NCBI GenBank assembly: GCA_022641835.1
Contig: CP048720.1
Location: 372,001 to 436,000, forward strand
From: Petasospora fabianii
Lineage: Eukaryota; Ascomycota; Saccharomycetes; Phaffomycetales; Wickerhamomycetaceae
DNA length: 64,000 nt
Reading direction: 5' to 3'
The notes under the pieces were generated by a model, which was not told the DNA's origin, made no database searches, and was given only the letters and a program-made list of their open reading frames with translations. The translations under genes were made by a program, and so were the position numbers. Positions 38,804-48,501 of this stretch are shown one piece after another. Numbering within the stretch: the first letter of the stretch is position 1; each line of letters begins with the position of its first letter.

Positions 38804-41500
38804 ATGTCGTGGTCTCCGGACTCTACTGCACTTGGACAGCTCCACCATATCCTCGGAGGAACACTCTCGCCTCATTCCGAAGAGCGTCGTCAGGCAACAG
38901 ATGCTCTCAGTCATGCCAAATCACAGGTTGACTTCAACAATTACCTTGTCTACATCCTCGTCACTGAAGATCCAAACACTCCCTCCCAGATTAGAGCAGC
39001 AGCAGGTCTCAGTTTGAAGAACAGCGTGCAGAAGGACTTTCACATTGGCACCAACGCCTACCTCCTCTCCACAATACTCCGTGGTCTCCTTTCTTCAGAT
39101 ACGCTCGTGCGTAACATCACAGGTACCGTTATCACTACATTATTCGCCCAGCTTGGTGTTAAAGGGTGGCCAGCTGTCATTCCAGAACTTGTTACACTTG
39201 CAGAGACCGGATCTACTCCAAGCAGGGAAGGTGCTACTGGTGCACTCAGTAAGATTTGTGAGGACTCTGGTCACATTTTGAATGCCGAGTACGATGGTAC
39301 AAGACCCCTCGATGTTATGGTTCCAAAGTTCCTCGAGCTCCTTGGAAACCTCGAAAGTGCCAAAGTCCGTGCCAACTCCCTTGCATCTCTCAATCACATT
39401 GCTGAACTCAAGACACAGAGCTTTTATGTCCATCTCGAGACCTTTCTGCAGCGCCTCTTCATCCTTGCATCAGACCAGGACAAATCAGTGCACCGTAACG
39501 TCTGTGCTGCATTCATTGTCATTCTGGAAAATAGGCCAGATCAACTTATCCCACACCTTGAAGGTGTTATTCAATACGTCATCCATTCCATCACATCAGA
39601 TGCAGACGATGAGGTCAAACTTGAAGCTTGTGAGTTCCTCTTTACTCTAGCTGGATGTATGGACATTCCAACATATATCATTGAGCCACACTTAAAGCTT
39701 ATCATCCCGGTGATACTTCAGGCCATGGTATACTCCGAGGAGGAAATATTCATGCTTGATACCAGTGATGATGCTGATCAAGATGATCGTGACGAAGACA
39801 TCCGTCCTACAAATGCTAAGGGTAAGGATGCTCACTCTAATAAAAAGAACAAGCATGGTGATGATGACGACGACGGTGATGATAATGAACAAGAAGATGA
39901 GGAAGATGATGAAGGATATGGTACCGAGTGGTCCTTGAGAAAATGTGCCGCTGCTACACTCGATATGCTCGCCACAGGATTCGCTGCTCAAGTCATGGAT
40001 CTGGCTGGTCCCGTCTTGAAGGAGAGAATCACGTCAGAGCAATGGCCAGTTAGAGAAGCTGCTATCTTGGGTTTCGGTGCCATTGCTGAGGGCTGTGCCG
40101 AATTCAGTCAACTTCAGATCGGAGAACTCATTCCATTCCTTGTTGATAGACTTCGTGATCAGGAGGCGCCAGTAAGACAGATCACTTGTTGGACACTGAG
40201 CAGATACTCACAGCAGATTTGTTCAACTTCACATGTTGGAAGTGCTTGTGCTGGTTATTTCAACCCAACCTTTGCTGCCATTCTCCAATGCTGTGTCGAC
40301 AAGAAGAAGACCGTTCAGGAAAGCGCATGTTCCGCTATTGCTCAATTCATCGACAATGCTGGTCCTGAGCTCATTAAGCCACTTGCTACTCAACTTATCA
40401 CCGTGTTCAATGCTTGTTTCGCCATGTACAAGAAACGTAACATGGTTGTTCTCTACGATGCCATTCAAACACTGGTTGATCGTGTCGAGCTTGACGACAC
40501 CCAGCTCTCAGATCTCCTTCCTGCCCTTGTCCACAAGTGGGAGTCACTCTCTGATGATGATAAGGAGCTATGGTCACTGATGGAATGTTTCTCCTCGGTT
40601 GCTGCCGTGATGGGTGAAAAGTTTGCACCATTCGCCCTACAGGTGTACCAGCGTGCCACGCGTGTTCTTGCTGAGTGTATTGAACTTGACCGAAGATCTG
40701 TGACAGATCCAAGCATTCACACACGTGAAAAGGACTTCATAGTTACATCATTGGACTTGATTGATGGTCTTTGCCAAGGTTTGGGGACACATAGTAACGA
40801 GTTGATGGATGATACCTTGATCCTGCTCGTGTTGGAGACACTGAAGGATACAGATGATGATGTTCGTCAAAGTGCCTTTGCATTGCTCGGTGATCTTGCA
40901 ATCTTCCTCCCGGAGAAGGTGGCTACACTGGCTGAAGCTGTTATTACTGCCATCATGCAAGAGATCGTGACGAGGACGTTCTCCTCATTTGCTGCCTGCA
41001 ACAATGCTTGCTGGGCGTTTGGTGAACTTGCACTTCGTATCGACATGACTGCATACTGTGACAGGGTCATCCCGGTGTTCATTGACCTTTTGAACTCACA
41101 GGGTTTGGGAGACAGTGTTCTGGAGAACGCCGCTGTTGCCTTGGGCCGTCTTGCCATCAGAAACCCAGAATTCCTTGCTCCGCATTTGGCCGAGTTCACA
41201 TTACAGTGGTCTGCCAACGTCATGTACTTGGAGGAGAACGAAGAAAAGGAGACAGCATGTCAAGGTATGTGTGGGGTGGTGATGTCCGATCCTCAGGCTT
41301 TGCTTCGTACTCAGGACGGGCATCTCCTTATTACGTTCCTCGATGTAATTTCCGCGTACCAGATGCCAGGTGACGAACTCGCCATGAGCTTCCAGAAAGT
41401 ACTCATTGGATATAAAGAGCTACTTGGGGCCGAAGGATGGGCCCAACTGCTCACTAGAGTTAGTGATGGATCTGAGCTCGCTTCTCGCTATGGGTTGTAA
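38804..41500 (+). CDS. KAP104: Transportin-type karyopherin Kap104
   Basis: The ATG at 38804 gives 898 residues; the frame upstream opens from TTG only. This is a HEAT-repeat importin-beta family protein of the transportin type. The clearest block is TEWSLRKCAAATLDMLATGF preceded by a long acidic loop (about 330-400, many Asp). This acidic loop is the transportin H8 loop that displaces cargo on Ran-GTP binding. Later blocks VREAAILGFGAIAEGC and QITCWTLSRYSQQI also match transportin. Kap104 imports PY-NLS cargoes such as Nab2 and Hrp1. The length fits (918 in S. cerevisiae). Confidence 0.93.
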   Translation: MSWSPDSTALGQLHHILGGTLSPHSEERRQATDALSHAKSQVDFNNYLVYILVTEDPNTPSQIRAAAGLSLKNSVQKDFHIGTNAYLLSTILRGLLSSDTLVRNITGTVITTLFAQLGVKGWPAVIPELVTLAETGSTPSREGATGALSKICEDSGHILNAEYDGTRPLDVMVPKFLELLGNLESAKVRANSLASLNHIAELKTQSFYVHLETFLQRLFILASDQDKSVHRNVCAAFIVILENRPDQLIPHLEGVIQYVIHSITSDADDEVKLEACEFLFTLAGCMDIPTYIIEPHLKLIIPVILQAMVYSEEEIFMLDTSDDADQDDRDEDIRPTNAKGKDAHSNKKNKHGDDDDDGDDNEQEDEEDDEGYGTEWSLRKCAAATLDMLATGFAAQVMDLAGPVLKERITSEQWPVREAAILGFGAIAEGCAEFSQLQIGELIPFLVDRLRDQEAPVRQITCWTLSRYSQQICSTSHVGSACAGYFNPTFAAILQCCVDKKKTVQESACSAIAQFIDNAGPELIKPLATQLITVFNACFAMYKKRNMVVLYDAIQTLVDRVELDDTQLSDLLPALVHKWESLSDDDKELWSLMECFSSVAAVMGEKFAPFALQVYQRATRVLAECIELDRRSVTDPSIHTREKDFIVTSLDLIDGLCQGLGTHSNELMDDTLILLVLETLKDTDDDVRQSAFALLGDLAIFLPEKVATLAEAVITAIMQEIVTRTFSSFAACNNACWAFGELALRIDMTAYCDRVIPVFIDLLNSQGLGDSVLENAAVALGRLAIRNPEFLAPHLAEFTLQWSANVMYLEENEEKETACQGMCGVVMSDPQALLRTQDGHLLITFLDVISAYQMPGDELAMSFQKVLIGYKELLGAEGWAQLLTRVSDGSELASRYGL

Positions 41501-42138
41501 GGCAGCCGTGCTGAATCTCTGCAGGGTTGGCGTACTTATGCGGTGCTTATAATAGACCTAGACCACCGAATATTATGCATGTTGTAACGTTGTCATCATA
41601 GTCATACGTATGGTTCATATGCGAGTGAAGGTTAGATTATACATTCAGGATTCCAGACAGGTAAGCGTACTCCGCGGGCCGGCATGTTGTACCGATGGAT
41701 GTAAAACTGTTCTCGATCCGGGGTGCAGGCTCAAATTCAACAGCGTAGTTCTGTGATCTTTGGTCCATTTGAATAATCTCCCGAGAATTGATAATACCAG
41801 GTACCCCGGTGACTCAGAACCCAATATTTCAACTCCATCACAAATGGCTTATATTTTTGGAGCCGTTTACAGGCGGTCCCGAGAGGAAGTAGGAAGTCGG
41901 CGTTAGAAACTCGGCGTTCTCCGAAGTTCATAATTTCCGGAATGAGTCAATTCCGAGAGAGCCTTGATGCCATCTCCGTTATCAGCTGGGATGGCCCTTC
42001 CGCTTTTTTGGAATCCACTCCTTCACTTCGCCATGCCACTCGTTTGATCCCTTCAGAGCAGAGGCAACGCACTCACACTCTTACTCCTTGTTGCTCTCTC
42101 CCTCACACATTCCCTTCAGCACACAACACAGAGCATAG
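41501..42138. promoter_or_regulatory. KAP104 3' flank and DAL1 upstream region
   Basis: In this 638-bp gap GATAA occurs at 41790-41794 and, inverted, at 41979-41983. A TGAGTCA Gcn4-type site lies at 41943-41949. GATA sites are the known control elements of yeast allantoin-pathway genes, so these are candidate nitrogen-regulatory sites for DAL1. The leader from 42040 is C-rich. A 64-codon minus-strand frame (41737-41931) resembles nothing known. Confidence 0.55.
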
Positions 42139-43962
42139 ATGTCTAGAGCTCTCTCTTCAACCAACGTCGTCTTGGGCGATACCATCGGCCCTGCCACCAT
42201 CATCTTCTCGGTCGAATCCGGAACTATTCTAGAGGCTGTCCAAGAGATTCTCTCGGAAGCTGATCCACTGCTTGCTCTCTATGATGTCAAGCCAGAAGAC
42301 TACCGTAATGTGACCCCTTTCGTTATCATGCCTGGTCTTGTGGATGCCCATGTTCACCTCAACGAGCCGGGTCGTACTGAATGGGAGGGTTTCGAGACGG
42401 GAACCAAAGCAGCAGCCGCAGGTGGTGTTACCACAGTGGTTGATATGCCCTTGAATGCTATCCCACCAACCACCAACATCAAGAACTTCAACATAAAGCT
42501 CGAAGCCGCAAAGGGTCAATGCTGGACGGACGTCGCGTTCTGGGGTGGTCTTGTACCAGACAACTTGAACGACTTGGTGCCTCTCATCAACGCCGGTGTT
42601 CGTGGTTTCAAGGGATTCATGATTGATTCCGGTGTTGACGAGTTCCCTGCAATTGATCAGCCGTATATCGATAAAGCTTTGAAGATTGTTGAGGGCCACG
42701 ACACACTGGTGATGTTCCATGCTGAGATGCAACCGGCTGAGCACGGCCACGGTCACGAGTCTGGTGCTCAGATTGATCCAAATAACGAGATCTTTTCTGA
42801 AGATCATATCGAGGAACTTGACATGGGCTTCACATCATCGCTGACACCACTAACCTCGAACCATGTCATGAACACGCTCTCTCCACAGGCCTCACACGGT
42901 CTCGTGAATGCCCTTACTCCACAGAACTCTCACAATCTCATGAACGCTTTGACCCCACAGACTTCTAACATCAAGGGCGCCCTTAGGTCTTCGAAGCAGT
43001 TCATTCACGAGTCTCTCACAGACGACCAGATCAATGCACTTGCTCTGTCGCCAAAACTTGCAGCTGTTGAGCCAAGATACGGCGTCCCATCTGATCTTGT
43101 CCACCACGACCACCATATCAAGTCCCCAATCATCGAAGCCTCTAAGGATAACGAAGAACTCGCATCTGTTGATCCAACTACTTATTCTGCATATCTTGCT
43201 TCCCGTCCAGACTCCTTTGAAGTCACAGCTATCCGCACATTGATCGCTTGTGCAAGAAAGACCCCATCAGTACAACTCCATATCGTGCATCTTGCATCTC
43301 AAGATGCAGTCCCAATCTTGTATGAGGCCCAGAGAGAGGGGCTTAAGATCAGTGCCGAGACATGTTTCCACTACCTCTCCCTAGCTGCTGAAACCATTCC
43401 TAACTGCTCCACATTCTACAAGTGTTGTCCACCAATCCGTACCGAAAAAAACCGTCTTGCACTCTGGGCTGCTTTGAAGGAGGGTATCATCACTACCGTC
43501 GTTTCTGACCACTCCCCATGTACACCCGAGCTCAAGGGTCTTGACAAAGGTGATTTCTTTGCCGCTTGGGGTGGTATTGCCTCTGTCGGTCTTGGTCTTC
43601 CAATTCTCTTCACCGAGGGCCAGAAATTCAACCCACCACTCTCTCTTGTTGATATTGTGCGCTGGTGTTCTAAGAACACAGCTAAGCAGATTGGCCTTGC
43701 TCACAAAAAGGGTGACTTGCGTGCTGGTTACGATGCTGATATCATTATCTTTGACCCATCCAAATTGCAAACGATTGAGAATGCATCTGTTCACTTCAAG
43801 AACAAGCTGACCGCTTACAACGGTATGGCCTTGCAAGGTAGGGTGATGGAGACTATCTTGAGAGGTGTCAGTGTATTTGCTATCAACAAGGGTCACTCCA
43901 AGATTGCTATGGGTAAACCTATCTTGGAGAAGAGAGTGAAGTTGTCTGAACCAACCAAGTGA
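42139..43962 (+). CDS. DAL1: Allantoinase with a large internal insertion
   Basis: This 607-residue protein is allantoinase, which opens the allantoin ring to allantoate in purine nitrogen recovery. Metal ligands are intact: His71 and His73 in HVH, the carboxylated Lys158 in RGFKGFMIDSG, His194 in MFHAE, His384 in HIVHLAS and Asp457 in SDHSPCTPEL. S. cerevisiae Dal1 is 460 residues. The excess lies between MFHAEM and the conserved YLASRPDSFE (about 197-360), where yeast has only some 25 residues. That insertion holds four 12-residue repeats. The C-terminal KNKLTAYNGM block is normal. The frame is open throughout and no splice signals flank the insertion. Confidence 0.95.
   Translation: MSRALSSTNVVLGDTIGPATIIFSVESGTILEAVQEILSEADPLLALYDVKPEDYRNVTPFVIMPGLVDAHVHLNEPGRTEWEGFETGTKAAAAGGVTTVVDMPLNAIPPTTNIKNFNIKLEAAKGQCWTDVAFWGGLVPDNLNDLVPLINAGVRGFKGFMIDSGVDEFPAIDQPYIDKALKIVEGHDTLVMFHAEMQPAEHGHGHESGAQIDPNNEIFSEDHIEELDMGFTSSLTPLTSNHVMNTLSPQASHGLVNALTPQNSHNLMNALTPQTSNIKGALRSSKQFIHESLTDDQINALALSPKLAAVEPRYGVPSDLVHHDHHIKSPIIEASKDNEELASVDPTTYSAYLASRPDSFEVTAIRTLIACARKTPSVQLHIVHLASQDAVPILYEAQREGLKISAETCFHYLSLAAETIPNCSTFYKCCPPIRTEKNRLALWAALKEGIITTVVSDHSPCTPELKGLDKGDFFAAWGGIASVGLGLPILFTEGQKFNPPLSLVDIVRWCSKNTAKQIGLAHKKGDLRAGYDADIIIFDPSKLQTIENASVHFKNKLTAYNGMALQGRVMETILRGVSVFAINKGHSKIAMGKPILEKRVKLSEPTK
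42841..42981 (+). repeat. 36-bp in-frame tandem repeat in DAL1
   Basis: Four 12-residue units follow one another (LTPLTSNHVMNT, LSPQASHGLVNA, LTPQNSHNLMNA, LTPQTSNIKGA, the last partial). The DNA copies have diverged, with many synonymous differences, so the repeat is not recent. Confidence 0.85.
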
Positions 43963-44249
43963 TTATACAGCTTTTTCTGTACTCCTACCTCATTCACACA
44001 TGATATCCATAATGCTCCACTTTTCAGCAGTAATGAACTGAATGCTAATACGAATGGATAAAAATGCTACTATTAATCAGGCAGGTCCTTGTTATCGTAG
44101 ATAGTAGTGGTGCAGTCTTACATTATGGAGGAGAACTGTAGCAATGAGGGGGAAACTGAGAAAAAAGCGCCCTAATCAGAGCAATATGAATAGATGACTC
44201 ACTAGATGAATAAATGAATCAAACAATCAACAACGAACTAAAGTTTTTC

Positions 44250-44870
44250 TCATACCAATTGTTTCCTGGAGTTCTTGAAATAGAAGTGCACAACAGTTAC
44301 CTGAAGAACAGCCATACCCACACACAATAGCACCTCGTAGATGGAGAAATAGAATATTCTGGACTCGGTGGACTTCACAGTGGCTTGGTTTCTATTGTTT
44401 CTAGTTTTGTAGTGTTGCAAAGCCTTAGTGATGCCGTTCAACTGGGTATCGACCTTTTCCATGCTGTTGACAATACCATCAACCTTGAACTGCTCAGCCT
44501 CGCCAACGGGTAATTGTGCACTGAATTCATTCTCAATGGAGATTTCAAAATCGACAACCTTCTCAGCAAAAGTGGACATTTCATTAGAGAAGCAGAACTC
44601 GTATTCTCCAACGACATCAGCCTTGAAACGCCAATCTCCCTGTCTCTGCTTATGCTCAGCAGAGATCACTTTACCGCCAGGGCCTGTCACCGTGTAGTCA
44701 ACGTCAAAGGACCCACCTGATTGCACAGCGAAGTAATAACCCACCATTTCTCCTGGTTGCTCGGTGAAGATGTAGTAACATGCCTTTTCGTCCGGCTTTA
44801 GCTCAAATGTGATGGTGGCAGCAAAAACAGCTGTGATGAATGTGAAAAACGCTAGTAAGCGGGGAATCAT
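44250..44870 (-). CDS. p24-family cargo adaptor (Erp/Emp24 type)
   Basis: From the ATG at 44870 the protein has 206 residues. A signal peptide (MIPRLLAFFTFITAVFAA) leads to a GOLD domain (about 20-115), with Cys32 and Cys93 as the likely disulfide. A coiled-coil stem and a single C-terminal membrane span (IYEVLLCVGMAVLQVTVVHF) follow. The short tail YFKNSRKQLV has an aromatic residue for COPII binding and ends in Leu-Val. Yeast p24 proteins form hetero-oligomers that cycle between ER and Golgi and sort GPI-anchored cargo. The Erp2/Erp3/Erp4 (gamma) group is the best fit; the exact member is undecided. Confidence 0.9.
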   Translation of the reverse strand: MIPRLLAFFTFITAVFAATITFELKPDEKACYYIFTEQPGEMVGYYFAVQSGGSFDVDYTVTGPGGKVISAEHKQRQGDWRFKADVVGEYEFCFSNEMSTFAEKVVDFEISIENEFSAQLPVGEAEQFKVDGIVNSMEKVDTQLNGITKALQHYKTRNNRNQATVKSTESRIFYFSIYEVLLCVGMAVLQVTVVHFYFKNSRKQLV

Positions 44871-45304
44871 GATGGTGGTTGTGTAAAGAGGGTTTCCCTG
44901 CTTAGTGTCTAGTCTAGAGATAATGTCTCTGGAAGTATCACTATTCCACAAGGATTGAGATGTGGCTGATTGTGGTAGGTGTTTGCTCACAGTTGAGCTC
45001 CTTATCACTCAGATATATATGATCTTGAACAAGTGTCAAGCCCAAGCCTGACGCGCTACACGTAAACGCGTTTACAAACAAATTCGCGACATCTCGCGAA
45101 ATACCAAGCGCGCTCTTGCCGCCAGGTTTTTTGTTTACCTTTAAGTAAAGGCACCAGATTTCGAGCATCCTCTAGGATCTGACTTAGATCGTACACTCTA
45201 TTGCATTCCCAACTCATTCGATCAACCGGGCGGTCACCTAATATTATCTTGCATTGACTGCATCACCTGAATAAGCATATATTGCTTGCATCAGAACATT
45301 GAAA
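44871..45304. promoter_or_regulatory. Divergent region between the p24 gene and CDC7
   Basis: This is a 434-bp divergent promoter region. It contains the ACGCGT palindrome at 45062-45075 and an SCB-like CGCGAAA at 45095-45101. Both motifs are recognised by the MBF/SBF cell-cycle factors in yeast. Confidence 0.55.
45062..45075. promoter_or_regulatory. 14-bp palindrome with an MluI cell-cycle box
   Basis: The sequence GTAAACGCGTTTAC is a perfect palindrome. Its core ACGCGT is the MCB element of G1/S genes, and each flank (GTAAAC) resembles a forkhead site. It lies 230 bp upstream of CDC7. Confidence 0.6.
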
Positions 45305-46999
45305 ATGGATTCTCTCGGGCAAAACGAGGCAACTCGAGACACTTCACGCCTGCGCAAGCTCCCCAGAGACGCGTCTGTCTCAAGATCTCGCAGTCCTGAA
45401 GCTCATAAGACATCTCTGTTTGGTGACCTGCTCAATCAGAAAGCCCCACTTCAGGAGATTCAAAACATAAAGGCTGGTACAAAGCATATCAGATCGCGGC
45501 CAGCTCCAAACCCATTCTTTGACCCACAGGAGAGTGCCACCAAAAGGCTGAGGATCGACAGTCCATTTAACAAGGAGCGCTATATTGATCCAACGAAGGC
45601 AGACTATAGTGGCTCCAATATTCGCCTCAAACTACATCATGCTCAAGCCGATGATAGCCACGTACAGCTGCAAAAGCAAGAACTTCAACAGCATTCTCAT
45701 CAAGAACAGTATGACGAGTCCAACTACGATGACATCCCATCAGATGTCCGCGATGAGATCATCCAGATTCAAGAAGCATTCCCACTTTTGCGTTCCAAAT
45801 ATCGACTCCTTGATCGTATTGGCGAAGGAACCTTCTCGACAGTTTATAAAGCTGAACCACTATCGAAAGAAGCATATTACCTAATGGGTGATAGGGTATA
45901 CAGCTCACCGGACATCAAAAACCGCAAGAGCCACAGATCACACAAGAAGCATTACGTCGCATTGAAACGAATTTATGTCACATCATCACCTCAGAGAATT
46001 TTGAACGAGTTGAACTTGCTCTTCATCCTCTCAGGGTCTCCATATGTCGCACCATTGCTTGATGCTGTCCGTCAAGACGATCAAATCATCGCAGTCCTCC
46101 CTTACTACGAGCATATTGACTTCAGAGAGTTTTACCGTGACTTGCCAATTGCTGGTATCAAATCTTACATGTCCGAACTTCTCGAAGGATTAAAGTTTGT
46201 TCACACCAAGCGTGTCATTCACAGAGACATCAAGCCAACCAACTTCCTCTACGATCCGTTTAAGAAGAAAGGTGTGTTGGTGGACTTTGGTCTCGCCGAG
46301 CCTATGAAGGAGAGTGACAGAGAACCAACTGATAAGACAACAATGTGTCCATGTAAGTCCGGTAAGAGGTTCCCACTTGCCCCAACGATTCAAAAAAATG
46401 GTACGAGAAAGAATGATACCAGAGGTGGAAGAAGAGCCAATAGGGCTGGAACAAGAGGTTTCAGAGCTCCAGAGGTGTTGTTTAAGTGCCCACATCAGAC
46501 GACGAAGATCGATGTCTGGTCAGTAGGTGTAATCCTCTTGACGTTCCTAGCGAGACGGTTCCCTTTCTTCAACTCTCGTGATGACGTTGATGCCTTAGTG
46601 GAGCTCACTGCTGTCTTTGGTTTGATGGAGATGAAGAAGGCTGCTTACATCCATGGTCTCGGTCTTGAAACGACATTGGATACACTTCAGCAGAAGTTGA
46701 CACTTCCTCAAATCATCTACAAGTGCTTATTGCTTGAAGTTGAGAAGGATACTCTTCCAGAGGACTCCGTTGCATACGAAACGTTCAGCTTGTTCAACAA
46801 GCACGGTGAGATTAAGTACGATGAGGATGAACCTGAACTTATCAAACAGAAAAAGCGGGAACACCTTGAGGCATTTGAAGTGATGGAGTCGTGTTTGAAG
46901 CTCGATCCAAAGGATCGTCTCTCTGCGGCTCAGGCGCTTGATTTGCCCTTCTTCAGGGATGACGATGATGACGACGATGACATGATTCTTTTGGAGTGA
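45305..46999 (+). CDS. CDC7: DDK protein kinase Cdc7
   Basis: The ATG at 45305 gives 564 residues. This is Cdc7, the kinase that with Dbf4 phosphorylates Mcm proteins to fire replication origins. The kinase core has the Gly loop IGEGTFSTVYK (172-182), the lysine Lys221 in HYVALKRI, the catalytic loop HRDIKPTNF (306-314), DFGLAEP (327-333) and, after a kinase insert of about 60 residues, GTRGFRAPEVLF. The long N-terminus (about 160 residues) is polar, and the C-terminus is a run of Asp followed by MILLE, as in other yeast Cdc7. It is somewhat longer than the 507-residue S. cerevisiae protein. Confidence 0.95.
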   Translation: MDSLGQNEATRDTSRLRKLPRDASVSRSRSPEAHKTSLFGDLLNQKAPLQEIQNIKAGTKHIRSRPAPNPFFDPQESATKRLRIDSPFNKERYIDPTKADYSGSNIRLKLHHAQADDSHVQLQKQELQQHSHQEQYDESNYDDIPSDVRDEIIQIQEAFPLLRSKYRLLDRIGEGTFSTVYKAEPLSKEAYYLMGDRVYSSPDIKNRKSHRSHKKHYVALKRIYVTSSPQRILNELNLLFILSGSPYVAPLLDAVRQDDQIIAVLPYYEHIDFREFYRDLPIAGIKSYMSELLEGLKFVHTKRVIHRDIKPTNFLYDPFKKKGVLVDFGLAEPMKESDREPTDKTTMCPCKSGKRFPLAPTIQKNGTRKNDTRGGRRANRAGTRGFRAPEVLFKCPHQTTKIDVWSVGVILLTFLARRFPFFNSRDDVDALVELTAVFGLMEMKKAAYIHGLGLETTLDTLQQKLTLPQIIYKCLLLEVEKDTLPEDSVAYETFSLFNKHGEIKYDEDEPELIKQKKREHLEAFEVMESCLKLDPKDRLSAAQALDLPFFRDDDDDDDDMILLE

Positions 47000-47258
47000 A
47001 GGGGAAATCGACCCAACTTTAGCATTTTTTACGATATTGGCTTATTGCTGACGAATACGACTAGCTTTAATCAATCACCTACCGTAGTTGAAGCATGTTT
47101 AGGCCCTTGTAATGCACCAGTTCTCGCTATGATGTGGGTATGCCATGAATCAGGGTTCGCGCGCCGGAGTTGATCAACAAAGAAAGACACACACCTTATC
47201 GAGAGCTTTTACTACTCCACCCGCAACAATCGAATCCTAGAGAGGAATAACCTCAATC

Positions 47259-48401
47259 ATGACCACCCAACTCCGAGCGTAAGTACTGCACCACAGCAGT
47301 GGATGTCCATGACAGTAGGCCATGGGTTTATAGTCTCCTCACTGGATCACATTACTAACACAACGCAGTGACTACTCCATCATACCATACCTCTTCACTA
47401 AGTCGAAATTTGCAGATCCAGAGTTTGAGCCGGGCTCCGTACCGCTTGAAGAAGTTCACAATGCCAAGATCCTGTGGGTAACTCCCTTTTCTGACCATCT
47501 GTGAATCAGAGATACTAACACTTTCATCAGAGTTCTTGGAGCCGGTGGACTTGGCTGTGAGATTCTTAAGGACCTCGCATGCACAGGATTCCGAGACATC
47601 CATGTCATTGACATGGACACTATTGATGTGTCTAACCTCAACAGACAGTTCCTCTTCCGTCCATCTGATGTTGGAAAGCCCAAGGCTGTGGTGGCGGCGG
47701 AGTTTGTAATGAAGAGATTCCATGGTGTTAAGATCACTCCGCATTTTGGGAAATTGCAGGATAAAGATGAGGAATTTTACAGGCAGTTTACACTTGTTAT
47801 CTCAGGCTTAGACTCGATTGAAGCAAGAAGATGGATCAACAACATGCTTGTACAGATGGTGAATGATGATGTGGAATCTGTGAAGCCATTGATTGATGGT
47901 GGTACGGAAGGGTTCAGGGGCCAGTGTAAAGTGATCATGCCAACTTTTGGTGCTTGCTATGAATGCTCCATTGATACCATAAGTGGGCAAACCACGTATC
48001 CGATGTGTACTATCACGAATAACCCAAGATTGCCGGAACACTGTATTGAGTATGCCAGTGAAGTGTTGTGGAAAAGGGAGAGGGATGGTGAAAAGTTGGA
48101 TATGGACAATCCAGAACATGTCACATGGCTCACAGAAAAGAGCTTGGAGAGAGCTTCTGAGTTTAACATTGATGGTATCACTAGAAGTCTTGTTCTTGGT
48201 GTGGTGAAGAACATCATTCCGGCCATTGCTTCCACGAATGCTATTGTTGCTGCTGCATGTTGCAACGAAGCCTTTAAGATCGTCACGAGTTCAGCCCCGT
48301 GCTTGGAGAATTTTATGATGTACTCTGGATCAGACTCCATCTTTACTTACTGCTTTGCATATGAGAGAAAGCCAGATTGTACTGTATGTGGTGGCCGCTA
48401 A
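47259..48401 (+). CDS. UBA3: NEDD8/Rub1-activating enzyme catalytic subunit Uba3, two introns
   Basis: Exons 47259-47278, 47369-47473 and 47531-48401 join to code for 331 residues. The ATP-binding motif KILVLGAGGLGCEIL crosses intron 2 and confirms the frame. The active Cys201 lies in TTYPMCTITNNP, and zinc ligands are CYEC (184-187) and the C-terminal CTVC. Uba3 with Ula1 adenylates Rub1 for cullin modification. Like S. cerevisiae Uba3, it lacks the C-terminal ubiquitin-fold domain of the animal enzyme. Introns are 90 and 57 nt with CTAAC branch sites. The second donor is GTGGGT; using the nearby GTAACT would break the frame. Confidence 0.93.
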
Positions 48402-48501
48402 GATCTGTGCTTGTACTGTCAGCTATTTACACAAGTCATATGATATAACGATTGATGTTTTGAAGCTATGTAGACGAATATAAAATGTAGCAAAAGAGAA
48501 A

